DNA of 64,000 bases from Allodiplogaster sudhausi (Eukaryota; Nematoda; Chromadorea; Rhabditida; Diplogasteridae): NCBI GenBank assembly GCA_945643635.1, contig CALZFC010000293.1:431001-495000 (forward strand), read 5' to 3'. Under the pieces are notes generated by a model. That model saw nothing but the letters and a program-made list of their open reading frames with translations. It was not told where the DNA came from and did not search any database. The position numbers were made by a program, and so were the translations under genes. Positions within the stretch are counted from its first letter, which is position 1. The number at the start of each line of letters is the position of its first letter. Shown here piece by piece: positions 43,059 to 53,969 of this stretch.

Positions 43059-46000
43059 ATGTCGCCTTTCTTTTTCCTGCTTCTGATCTTAATGCCTCTT
43101 TGCATTAGAGCTCCGGTGTCCACTTCTACCCGATCCACTCCTATATTGCCCACTCCTTCGTCTTCCCGTCCCACTCTGAATTGCCCAGTCGGTCTTTACC
43201 TGAATGGCTCTCGCCTGACTCCATCCTCCCTCAGTCGCTTCGCTGCGAACGCTGTCCATCTGCCGATCACCTTCAAGGATCTCCACGAATCTGCCGAATT
43301 CACCATCGACAACAGGCTGAACAAGTTTGTCAAGCACATTTGTGAATTTATTTAGAAGAAATATCCTTTTTTAATATCTATTCATTTTATCGCGGTTTTA
43401 AAAGTTATAAGAAAGGTTCAGAATGCCCGAAATCGCTTCATTTCAAGGAATTCTTATCGCCGAAACTGCTACGCCAGGCACGAGCTGAGGTTTGTTCATT
43501 TTGAGGATAATAATGGGGGAACAAGACGCGATAAATGTAGGGGAAGAGATGCTAGACTTGGCAAAGATATGGAGGCACCGGGGTTCGAACCCGGGACCAC
43601 CTACTCATGGGTCGGCTGCTCTACCACTGAGCTACACCCCCCACGAGTGCTTCGTTGGCTACTCGGTTCACATCCACGACATAAATAACATTTAAATTTT
43701 AAAGGCATACCTAAAATTCGTTTGATATGTAAATAGACAACAACAAAAATCTTTTTTTCAGAACGTTACTCTCTGCCACTTCACTGGCACGGACATGTCC
43801 GGCCTGCACGTTTCTTCCCTCTCCGCATGTGGAGATAAGACCTCCGAGATAGTCGGGCTCCTTCGGACGGAAGCCAGCTTTTACGTCCTCACCATCGATT
43901 TTGACTCCTACGATTTCATCCTCCAACCTCAACAAGTCGATAGCTGTGGTGAGGAATGGTGATTGTTTCTTTAAAAAATAACAAAAGAGCTGATTAACAC
44001 ATTTTGCGCAAAGAAATTACCATTATTTTATATCAAAAATTTGGTTAAAAATTTTGACCGAATTTTTTTACGGTTAATGAAACTTTGAATGTGTTGTGTC
44101 CTCCGCCAGAGAAGGATAGAGAATAGAGTATGGGAATACGAGAGAGGCAGAAAAAGGTTTATGGGAGAAGAGGAAGAGAGATAGAGAGGAAAAGGAAAGT
44201 CCACCGGATAGGAGAGCTCGAGAGAAGTGAAGTGAGAGAAGAAGGCGTCTGCGGTGGCTTTAGATGCATCCATTCTGAAATGACGAGATTAACGTATTGT
44301 GAATATGATAAATATATTTACACGAGTATTCTTATACTCGTGTAAATATATTTACGTGACGCCATTAAAGGTCATATATAGCTATACTAACATATTGCCA
44401 TATTATATAGCTCACAGAGTCAACAAACATAAATATACATATGTAGATATTACTATCTACTCAACAACATGTTTCATAGATATACGTGACTCCAATAAAG
44501 GTCACATAACTATACAAATATATTGCCTTTTATATAGCTCACAGAGTCAATAAACATTAATATAAATATGTAGATATTACTATCTACTCAACAACATGTT
44601 TCATAGATAAATAAAAACTAATAAACTAATTCATAAAAATAATAAATCATTAAATACTCGGTTTAATGAGAATCTTGACAGACCTAAGCTTCCTTGCAGC
44701 CTCTACTCATGCGAGAGATCGCAAGTCGACCAAGCGAAGCATTCAGGAATACAATAACAACTACGGAGAGCTATTCAAAACGCGTCGAATAATCGAGACG
44801 ATTTTCGTCATTGATAATGACGTGGTATATAGTAAATATATTTTTTCTTTAAAGAAGGGCGATCACCAAAAAACTGAAATAAAGTTTTCAAATGGAAGTC
44901 CATCGGAATACTCAAAAAAGTACGGTAGACAAGTAACGCTGTTTTCGAAAAGGCAGTTTTTTTCGAAGTGAGATGTTATTGTTCGTTTATTTATTATATA
45001 GCATTTTGCCTAATATTCTTTAGTTTATTATGGAATATTCACATAAGAAAGGTGGTAAGGCATAAAAAAATGTCATTAAATATTAGTAAATTTAATCTTC
45101 CCGCGATGGGTACGTGGCCGTTAATCTACCGTCGAGTGCTGTAACACCACGTTTTTGCACGAACACCAATCACAAATTCATTCAAAATTTACTCTTTCAA
45201 GTATCTTATACTTGAATATGAAACTTTTTTTGTGCTTTTTCATTTGCCTTTTCTTTTTCCTCATGCCCGAGACTATTCGAAAATAGCTAAGATGTCTCAT
45301 AAATCGGAAATGACTTTTCGGTGATCGCCCTCTTTTAAGTTAACTAAAATAATAAAAATTAAGCAAAATACTTCATATTTTGCCTATTTATTTATTTAAA
45401 TATTCAAATTCTTAAGGGTTAAATCAGACTACATTTTTTTTTCAATTCAACGCCAATACTACGGCCCGCAGACGCGCGCGCTAATTCGTCGGGTCTATAA
45501 CGTCGTTTTTCATGCAAATCTCGTCAGTGTGCGCTGCTAAATCAAAATCGCTCTTTCATCAATCGATCATTATTTCTCACTGAAACTGAGATTGTTTGGA
45601 AAGCAATGGCATTGAGAAGTCCTTAACTGTGTTTAATTGCTAGAACACTTGAGGCTAATATAGGCATGGTTGTTGTTGTTGTTTTTCTTTGTTTGCTTGT
45701 TTGTTTCTCTCCTAATCACCCTCATTCCAGTTCTACGCGCCGCTGAACGTTGTCATAAAAATAGTACGCATCGACGTATTGTTCGTCACCCACTGGTTGA
45801 AGCCAAAGCATGACATTGACAACACTTTGGGCAACTTCACTGAATACCTGCGCCGCAATGACTTCTTGCGATCCGACGCCGCAGTCTTCATGACGTCACG
45901 GTACGTTGGCCCTGCTCTTTGGCCGACTTGCGCCTCCGGGATGAGAAAGAGAGGCATTGCAATCACACCTTTGAAAGGGCTCCGCTCAAAGGTGTGCTCA

Positions 46001-49000
46001 AATTCTTTGTTATATACATACATATATAGCTCAATAGTTCACAATTGAGTGAACTGATTAATATCGCGATTAATATTCGTGGACTTAAAAGTTTAAAAAA
46101 AAAGCTGAAACCGAAAGAAATTACTTTGCTTAACTGCTAAGCTGGAACTTCAAGCAGAACTCCATACGAAACTCTTTCCTTCAGACATCACGTTTTCCTA
46201 CACGGCCACATCGGCGTTGCGAAGCATGAACATATATGCGCCGCGCATTTGTCCTCCGAGGTCGTACAGGTAAGAAGACTCTTTGAGTTGATTGATTTTT
46301 TTTAAACGAATTATTGATCCTTGAGTGATCATTTATGGATTATTGATTAATTTCTTGTCTAGAAAAGATTTTATAACATATCTTTGAGTGTTTGAGTGTG
46401 CATAATTAACTGAAAAAGTGAATTCTATGTTGTTTAATGGCAAGTAATGAGTGGAAACGATTATGGCAGGACTATAAAGAAGACGCGACAAGGGTAGCTG
46501 TTACGCTTGCGCATGAAATTGGCCATCTGCTCGGCATGGCTCATGACGGCTCGCTCTTTCGGGACAAGGACAGCACTGCGTGCAGAAGCGAAGAGTACAT
46601 CATGTATGAAAGCTCGAGGTTAGCCTCTCATTTCCTCTCTTCTCTCTCCAGCCTCCTCTCTTTCTCCAACTACATATCTCTATCTCTCTCGCTCTCTATC
46701 GCTCTCCTTCTCCCGTTAATTCAGAGAGTCCGTACCGTCGCACTGGTCGAAGTGCTCCCTCGATAACATGAACGTGGCGATAAGGAAGAAGGTCGATTTC
46801 TGCCTGCTCAACGTGCCAATGGAGTTAGGCGACTGCGGCAACGGAATCCTCGACATTGGCGAGGAGTGCGATTGTGGTTTTAAGGTCAGCACAACTTTTC
46901 TCAATCTATCTCACGTTTTCGGCTTCTCCCACTCTCGTTTTATCTCTTGCACTTTATCTATTTTCTCGCTCTTCTCTGTCCACGCTATTCTCTCTCTTTC
47001 CCAGGTACTGAACTTTGGCGAAGTTGTGGTCTCCGAAGAGTGCATTTCGTCATGCTGCGATGCGGAGAAATGCCGCCTGAAGGGCGACGCAGAGTGCGCC
47101 TCAGGCACGTGCTGCGATGCGGAGACGTGCAAGGTAAACAAAAGTAAACAAACAATAAAAAAAAAAGATATATAAATAGATAGATAGATAGATAGTGTCG
47201 TGCGAAATGGTGTTAACTTTTGGTTTTTTGGGGAATATATCAAGCAAGTTAAATCCAAAGATAATCATCTGGTGGTATGTCATTGCAAGTCACCAAACTG
47301 AGTACGATGATTCTAATAGAAGCCCCTAACCTCTCTCATGGTCAGTTATACCCTGTTGAATGCCAATCTTCAGTCGGTACTATTTTGCTTGATTTCTAGC
47401 CGAAGAAGCGCGGCACCGAGTGTCGCAGCATCGCTCGCCAATGCGACCTGGCCGAGTTTTGTGATGGCGAGAAGGGCGCGTGCCCTGAGGATGTCTACAT
47501 GGAGGATGGATATCCTTGTCAAAGAAGCCAAAACGCCTCCATTTGGCTTGAGAAGAGAGATGTATGTAGATGGCGCAGACAACGAGAGAAAGACAGCTAG
47601 CCTAGCCTCTTCCTCTCACTCTTTCTCTCTTTCTCCCGCGTTCAACTATCTCTCTTTCCTCTCTCTCTCTCACTCTCTACCTCTCTATCTCTTTATTTCT
47701 CTCTCTCGCTCTTGCTCTCTCTCCCTCTCTCTCTACCAGAGTGTCTGCTTCGGTGGCGAGTGTGTGCCCACGCGCGACGAGCAATGCAGGGCGCTCTTCT
47801 TTTTTCACGCGCACGACGCGCCCGACTTCTGCTACGACGAGAACAGGCGCGGCGGCATCCACGGCGACTGCGGTTACGATCCATACGACAACAAGCACAC
47901 CGCATGCCATAAAGGGTAAGCATTTCTTGATTTGATTATTACGTCATTAAAATAGGTTGTCTTTGAAAAGTTGTCGAAATCTTTTGATGATATCATCATT
48001 TATGGATTTTTGAATGTCACATTTCCCATGTATCAGGCATGAGCGGTGCGGTCGACTGCATTGCAAGGAGCAATTTCAACAGAACAGCATCTTCGGCAAT
48101 CAATGGACCGCTTTCACGGAGCACACGACCGGGTCGAAGTGCTCGCATATGTATGGACTCTACGCAGCGAACATGCCGGTAATTGGAGTTAATTAATTAA
48201 TTGTATTAACTATTTGTTGCATATTATTACAATATCAATACGAATATGACTCAATGAGAAAGAGAAAGGCTGCTAAATAATAGTAGTAATACTGTTATAG
48301 TATAATAATATTGAAATAATATTGCTAAAATTATGAAGAACCATTTCAGAGAACTCGCAACCGTCCGGGAATGACTCGGGACGGTTCGCCGTGCGGCGAC
48401 GGACACTTCTGCAATGAGACAAAGTGCGTCAAGGCTGTCGACTTGGCGTGCAATCGGACTTCGTGCCACGATATGAATGGTATCGGTTGATCATTCATTT
48501 CAGAATATTCACTAAAGTTGCGGAAATCAAGACAATTTTGGTGGAAAAAGTGTCTAAAAAACTTTTTCCTGCAGGATTCTGCGACAACGTCGGAATGTGT
48601 CACTGCCCCGACGGCCAGATCCGTCAGAGATGCACGCTACCAACGACTCCTGAGCCATTTGATGAGACGACGGATAACCGTAATGAGAGAAAGCATAACC
48701 GTACTTTCATTTATTGGATCGTATTCGCGGTGCTCGCCATCTGCTTCTTGCTCGTGGCTTGTCCCGTGATCATCTATGGCGTCGTGCGCCGCAAGTTTTT
48801 GCCATTTGTGTCAGCTTTCTCTTTCTCTTTCTCTTCTCTTTCTCTTTCTCTTTCTCTTTCTCTTTCCCGTTCTCTTTCTCGTTCTCTTTCTCTTACTCTT
48901 ACTCTTTCTCTCTCTCTCTTTCTCTTCCTCATTTTCTCTCATCCTCTTCAGGCTCTGGCAGCGTTTGACGGGACGTCCTTGGATGAAACAGCACCCGGCG

Positions 49001-49476
49001 AAGACCCCTATCCAGCCTGTCAAGACCCCTCTCTACCCGGCCAAGAGCCCTCTCCAGCCGGCTAAGACACCTCTCAAGCCGACCCTCCAGCCGGTCAAGA
49101 CCCCTCTCCAGGCGGCTAAGTCACCTTTCCAGCTGGCAAAGAGCCCTCTCCAGCCGGCTATCTCCAGGCGGCTAAGACCCCTCTCCAGCCGGCCAAGACC
49201 CCTCTCCAGGCGGCTAAGACCCCTCTCCAGCAGACCAAGAGCCCTCTCCAGCCGGCTACGACACCTCTCCAGCCGACCAAGAGCCCTCTCCAGCCGACTA
49301 AGACCCCTCTCCAGCCGACGAAGACCCCTCTTCAGCCGGCTAAGGCACCTCTCCAGCCGACTAAGACTCCTCTCCAGCCGGCAAAGAGCCCTCTCCATCC
49401 GGCAAAGAAGCCGACCAAGGCCCCATTTTACCCTGCACGCGCTGCCGTGGCAACTCCAAGGAAGACGGCCAATTAG
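43059..49476 (+). CDS. ADAM metalloprotease-disintegrin, membrane anchored
   Basis: Exons by eye: 43059-43328 (signal peptide MSPFFFLLLILMPLCIRA), 43762-43948 (prodomain, CHFTGTDMSGLHVSSLSAC), 44700-44824 or slightly longer (start of protease, IIETIFVIDND), 45731-45900, 46185-46269, 46470-46618 (zinc site HEIGHLLGMAHD, intact), 46725-46884, 47005-47133 and 47400-47561 (disintegrin, ECDCG, CDLAEFCDG), 47740-47915 and 48037-48179 (cysteine-rich), 48350-48479, 48575-48794 (EGF-like CDNVGMCHCPDG, then membrane span) and 48952 to the end (Pro/Lys repeat tail). Most phases join. A piece of about 30 residues between 44824 and 45731 is missing. ADAM proteins shed or bind surface proteins. The tail has a frameshift near 49160: the actual frame runs to 49507, while the repeat's original frame ends at TAG 49474-49476. 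Exon 1's donor is uncertain. Confidence 0.85.
43570..43641 (-). tRNA. tRNA-like gene (Ala-type body, abnormal anticodon arm)
   Basis: The 72-nt minus-strand sequence has acceptor GGGGGTG pairing with TGCCTCC (two wobble pairs), A box TAGCTCAGTGG, B box GGTTCGAACCC and a perfect T stem CCGGG/CCCGG. By position the anticodon would be CAT, but position 33 is C and the 27-31/39-43 stem does not form; a shifted stem leaves a six-base loop. It could be a diverged tRNA gene or a tRNA-derived repeat. It lies in the first ADAM intron on the opposite strand. Confidence 0.6.
44306..44355. repeat. Perfect 50-bp palindrome
   Basis: aaatatatttacacgagtat is followed, after four central bases, by its reverse complement in the third ADAM intron region. 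Confidence 0.75.
44357..44608. repeat. Tandem duplication of about 122 bp
   Basis: Two units share gactccaataaaggtcac-like starts, atagctcacagagtcaa, and atctactcaacaacatgttt. It lies in an ADAM intron directly after the palindrome. Confidence 0.75.
44849..45338. mobile_element. TTAA element, CGATCACCGAAAA family, in ADAM intron
   Basis: Starts TTAAAGAAGGGCGATCACCA and ends, reversed, TTAAAAGAGGGCGATCACCG. It is 490 bp and non-coding. It begins about 25 bases after the ADAM protease exon, close to where a further protease segment is expected and not found. Confidence 0.7.
48817..48950. repeat. CT-rich microsatellite intron of the ADAM gene
   Basis: Repeats of tttctc and tctctt fill almost the whole intron between the membrane-span exon and the tail exon. 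Other ADAM introns (46621-46724, 47600-47739) are also CT-rich and serve as long pyrimidine tracts before their acceptors. Confidence 0.8.
48990..49435 (+). repeat. Tandem coding repeat of the ADAM tail
   Basis: About 17 units of 24-27 bases (ctctccagccggctaagacc type) encode the octapeptide-like pattern PLQPAKTP or PLQPTKSP. At 49160/49161 the unit pattern loses about 7 bases, shifting downstream units into an Arg-rich frame (RLRPLSSRPR). Confidence 0.8.
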
Positions 49477-49507
49477 CAGCCTTCTCTCATTAATCCCATT
49501 TTCCTAG

Positions 49508-50306
49508 CTATAAAGCGTTTTGTTGAAGTCCGTTCTTCCTATCGCAGCTGATCTGACTGGCACGATAAGTACGAGCTTGCAACTTGAATGAAATGTAGAT
49601 GAAGAAAACTTCGAGTAAAACTAAATCAGTTTCAGCATGTAATGCTAACAACATACACAGCTCCTTGAACCGCCAAATTAAAATAAATCACTTTATCTGC
49701 AAGCAATAATATACAAGTCATGCACTTTCATTTCCAACATTGCATAAACTCACTGTTATATAATCCACTTTATACTCTTTGGCAAATCGGCAAAAATGCC
49801 TTGCCCTTTTCTGAATCGGCAAATAAGGAAATTTGAACCTACTTATTTTTTTAACGGCAGTAAACATTCGTAGCCCGCTAGCTTTTCTTATTCAGAATTA
49901 TGAAAATTTGGATATCCTACTCTCATCCCCTTTTGCAATTCATTGCTCTACATTCATAGTATGCGTAATCAATGCGATCAATAATTTATGATGAAAAATG
50001 GCGGAAGAGTAAAGTAGCGTTAGATTGGAAGAACAAGAAGGACGGAGAAGATGAGAACTAATAGCTGATGAACAAATAGGCGTAATGACGTTTATATAGT
50101 CTGTGACTTTTTCAGTGTACCCTGGCACTTGATAGCAATTATAGTTCTTTGATTCATACATCTCAGGAACTGGTTTTAGTAAATCATAATTCGATGTTCA
50201 TTGTAGCGATTCTATTTATTCAGTTCGACTTAATTATTATTGCTATTCTAATGGCGTTAATATAAATCGCCGTGTCATTCTACCCTGCGGCTGCACTGTT
50301 TTTTCC
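49508..50306. other. 3' flank of ADAM with repeat fragments
   Basis: No gene was seen. 49780-49850 and 50245-50300 match parts of 41820-42260. 49885-49960 (ttggatatcctactctcatc) is a fragment of the dispersed repeat of 1-1110. Confidence 0.45.
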
Positions 50307-50376
50307 GAGGTAGCCAGGACATGCATATGTATGCATGTATACATATGTACATATATATGCATGTCTTGGCTACCTC
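50307..50376. repeat. 70-bp palindrome
   Basis: gaggtagccaggacatgcat is mirrored by atgcatgtcttggctacctc around a TA-rich centre; one mismatch in the outer arm. It abuts the next element. Confidence 0.75.
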
Positions 50377-50385
50377 TGAAAATTT

Positions 50386-50703
50386 GGGATCGTGTCAAAA
50401 CAGCAACGACGTTTGCGCAAAGATCTCATAACTTTGTTCAGGGTGATCGTACCGATTCAACCAACATTCCGCGTGATTGCTCTCATTGAGATGAATTGAA
50501 CCATTTAGGTTTCGCAGTTCTTGGACTGCAGGCAAAAAAGTTGAAAATTTGAAATTTTTAAGCTTCAGTTACAAAAGTGCTATCGTTGGATAGATCTTGT
50601 AAAGAGAAATTGATTGGTGCTAATTGTATCCGTCTGCGATAACAATGAAGAAAGTTACGACACTTTTAGCGCAAATGTCGTTGCTGTTTTGACACTATCC
50701 CGA
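50386..50703. mobile_element. Miniature element with about 34-bp inverted repeats
   Basis: The left end gggatcgtgtcaaaacagca continuing acgacgtttgcgc is matched by the right end, reversed, gggatagtgtcaaaacagca continuing acgacatttgcgc: two mismatches in 33. It is about 318 bp and non-coding; target duplication unclear. Confidence 0.75.
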
Positions 50704-50709
50704 AAATTT

Positions 50710-51433
50710 ATGACGCGATTTGCGAGAGAATCAAAATGAATCAAAGCGGCCGCGGACATAGCCAAAATCGACCAGTTTGGATTTTGTTCAAAAGTTCCTA
50801 ATAGGTACTTTCTGTTACGAGGAATCGATTGGATCTGGTCTGGTAGTTCCAAAATGCCTTAGTTGACTGCTATGAAGGCTTGAATTATGGAACTCGCTGC
50901 GCCGGGAGGCGAGTTGGATGCACATCTGAGGTCTCTCTGTCCAGAAACAGGAACTTTTCTTTGAGAACACGTTTATTTGAATATGTCATCAAAATAGAAC
51001 AAGTTCGACAATATCATAGCTATTTCATGCGAAATATCTCCTTGAGCTGTCTGGCCGTATCCTTGAAAGAGAGTGGAGTGAGTGAGAAGCGTAATATAAA
51101 AGAAGTTGTGATAGAAATGAACGTTTAGAGATAAAGGTGTATATTATATAATAAAATATGCGACAGTACTACTTTTTTTAATTAAATAGTCAGAAATAAA
51201 TGAAGAGCTCCAGTTCGTATGAAATGCAAGCAGGCGACTGACAGCGCCGAAGACAGGCAACTACTAGAATTGTCAACAAATTATGGTGGCATCTAATTAT
51301 AGTGTCGGGACACCCATTTGCTAGTGCTATCTGTTCCTCAAATAGCCTTTGAACAGCTTAGGCCAATAATTACGAGAGTCAAAAACAATTAACACAGCAA
51401 ATCAATCACTCGTCATTTCACTCCCAATTAAAA
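50710..51433. other. Spacer without a supported gene
   Basis: Only an 82-codon frame at 50880-51128 with no recognisable motif. I see nothing else. Confidence 0.4.
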
Positions 51434-51891
51434 TACCGTATTTTCTCTATTAGAACCCCCCCCTTTATTAGAACTCCCCCTCTAATAGTACCCCCCTCTG
51501 AAAATGATATTGAAAAATAGAACCCCTCCCTCTAGTAGAACCCCCCCCCCTCCAATAGTACCCCCCCCCCTCCAATAGTACCCCCCCCCAAACAGTCCTC
51601 ATCTCTAGATGTACGTCAAACGGATCCTGGAGGGTGCTCTTTCCAATGAACTGATGCCAAATTCATGAAAAATCTGTTGTAAATCTGATATTTCAGCGAT
51701 GATTCCATAGAATTCGGGCTACGATTCTACTTTTTTTGGGAATATAAAATGTTGTGATTAAACTTTTAGTGTCTCACATTGAAAAATAGTACCCCTCCCT
51801 CTAATAGAACCACTCCCTCTAATAGTGCCCCCCTCTCGCAGGGGTATTGAAAAATAGAACCCCCGGGGGTACTAATAGAGAAAATACGGTA
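51434..51891. mobile_element. CCCTCTAATAG element, complete copy
   Basis: Starts TACCGTATTTTCTCTATTAG and ends with its exact reverse complement ctaatagagaaaatacggta. It is 458 bp, with the same internal ccctctaatag and cccccc words as the copy at 28791-29232. Confidence 0.85.
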
Positions 51892-52576
51892 TGTGAAAGT
51901 TTACTAGAGAAAACAGAATGTTGAAATTATACATTCAAAGCTATAGAAACGTCCAAATTACACATTTTATAGAATTTTCACCAGTTCACAAACACATCCT
52001 TTCCAAAGTTTCAAAGTACAAAACTGGCAGAACGTGAATAATATTTAAAAAATAATATATGTATATGCAACAAAGAGAAAGACGTAATATGTCTATATCG
52101 AAGGTACATATGTGCATATGTAAAGAAGATATCTGCTTGCCATTCTGGATGAGTATAGGAGATCCCAATTTACTTATTTTTTGAATAAGCGGCGGGGAAT
52201 GTAAGCGGTTTACATGCATTCCCATTTCTTCGGAAACTGAGAGCAAGCGTCGGTCGTAGATTTCTTCTTCCGTCTACCCAACAAGAATATTGAATAAAAC
52301 ATTTCGAGGTGTCTTTTATTAATGCTTCTAAGCACGTTTAAAAGAAGTTTCGAATTTAGCAATTGAGTACAGTTAAAAGGAGCAGCCGACGTAGCGACAA
52401 GATCAGTCTATGAATTAGTCTATGAAACAACAATTGCCCCAAATCAGCGCATTTGGCAAATAATTGTCGATGACATGAATTTCAATTCAAATCTCAAAGT
52501 CAAAATGTATAACCGAGTTGAAACACATTACGCCTATAGAACAATGATATGCTAACAAGTATTTTACAGTTTGCTA
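51892..52576. other. Spacer without a supported gene
   Basis: AT-rich, with an 86-codon minus frame (52246-51986) that shows no motif. Confidence 0.35.
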
Positions 52577-53250
52577 AGTTTTAGGAGTACGTCGAAACAA
52601 AAAAAAAACAATAGCAATGAAATTTGTAACATCTCTCCAATCAAGTCATCAGATCGAACTGAAACAATTACTCAGCAGTACTTCATTACTAATTATATAT
52701 ACAAATACATTCAAATTTCACTTTCTTCTTAATACATTTATTTTCTCCTCGTCATATATTTATTTTCTTATTTTCATTTGCTGTAGTATATTTGCCATTT
52801 GTCATCTGAAAATCGACAATAAACACAAAACATTTTTATATCCTTGTAAGCAGTGGGAAGGAGAGGAGAGAGGGGGGCTAAGGGAGGCTCAGTTTTAGGA
52901 GTACGTCGAAGCAAGAAGCAATAGCAATGAAACATGTAAAAAAAACGAGTAATCAGTTCGAATTGAAACAATTATTCAGCAGAACGAGTAATCAGTTCGA
53001 ATTGAAACAATTATTCAGCAGCACAACATAAAAAATTATATATAAAAACACATTCAAATTTCACTGTTTTTCATATCTTTATTTTCTTTTGGACATTACT
53101 ATGACTGAAAACAGCCAGAAACTGTTTATTGCTCATTTTTGTTTGCTGTGGTAAAATATTTGTCATTTGTCATCTGAAAATCGACATTAAACAAAAAACA
53201 TTTTTATATCCTTGTAAGCCGTGGGAAGGAGAGGAGAGAGAGGGGCTAAG
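52577..53250. repeat. Diverged tandem duplication of about 330 bp
   Basis: Two units start ttttaggagtacgtcgaa(a/g)ca and end gtgggaaggagaggagag, sharing catctgaaaatcgaca. Inside the second unit a 40-bp piece (acgagtaatcagttcgaatt ...) is itself duplicated head to tail at 52942-53022. The unit end overlaps the last codons of the minus-strand Ly6-like exon. Confidence 0.7.
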
Positions 53251-53432
53251 GAAAGTGGGGAAGGAAAGAGAAGACGAAGACGATAGTGGGAATGGCGAGC
53301 GAGAGGGGCGCGTTGGCGGATCCCTTCCTGCCGGTCTTGCCCATGACACTCTTGTCAATAATCGCCAGATTCTCGATTTTGCCAATGTCCGTGCAAAAGT
53401 CGGTTTCGCAGCACCGCGGGTCGGGCATCGTG
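53246..53432 (-). CDS. C-terminal exon of a Ly6/three-finger-like protein
   Basis: After acceptor gttgtccag a minus frame reads FTMPDPRCCETDFC, close to the CC-x(2-4)-D-x-C(N) signature that ends Ly6/uPAR domains. A spacer follows, then a hydrophobic tail LSLAIPTIVFVFSF and TAG, as expected for a GPI-anchor signal. The Asn that normally follows the last Cys is Thr. Its 5' exons should lie to the right on the minus strand, but the sequence there is the plus-strand start of another Ly6-like gene. It is therefore an orphan piece or the product of an inversion. Confidence 0.5.
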
Positions 53433-53514
53433 AACTGGACAACGATATGATAGATATCCCCTATGTTTCTTTTCCTAATACTGTCCCTTCCTCTCTTTCC
53501 TTCCCTTTTACAGA

Positions 53515-53862
53515 TGTCTTCGCGTCTCCTCATCCTGGTTGCCGTGTGCATGACCGGGACGACTGCTCTGAAGTGTGCCGCGGGAATCGGCATCAAGGCG
53601 TCCATGAAGCTCTTGGATGTGCCTTACAGCTACTCAACTCAGCTGACTACGATCGAGGAATGCGACCTGGACGATGAACACTGTGTCGCGGTACGAGAGA
53701 AGCATCGCAGAAAGACCATTTCTTGTCTTTCTAGAGCCGGCTCTCTTGCTTTTCAGGCGGAGGCCTCTGGCAGCTTTGGTTCCTTGGATGACGGTGACGA
53801 GATTTCGATGTCGATTGTGGCAATGGCTTGTCAGCCAACCTGCGGAAAAAAGGAAACCAAGG
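53515..53862 (+). CDS. N-terminal exons of a Ly6/three-finger-like secreted protein
   Basis: Exon 1 (53515-53691) begins with a signal peptide, MSSRLLILVAVCMTGTTALK, then CAAG and EECDLDDEHCVA, ending at GCG/GTACGA. Exon 2 (53755-53862) reads AEASGSFGSLDDGDEISMSI and VAMACQPTCGKKETK, ending at AAG/GTCAGG. Cysteine spacing suits the first two thirds of a Ly6-like domain; the expected CC..C ending is not found downstream on this strand. The next plus-strand exons are Thr-rich (from about 53970). A minus frame across the same bases lacks these features. Confidence 0.55.
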
Positions 53863-53969
53863 TCAGGCGGCGTTATTTTTGATCATTAAATTCATTGCGT
53901 GATATTCATTCACGAAGAAGAGATATGAAATATAACAATTAATGAGAAGCTTTCTCTTTAGCGTGCCAG

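Noticed and set aside
47677..47923. Antisense open frames over the ADAM cysteine-rich exon
   Set aside because: The plus strand gives a clear ADAM exon with correct splice sites and phases.
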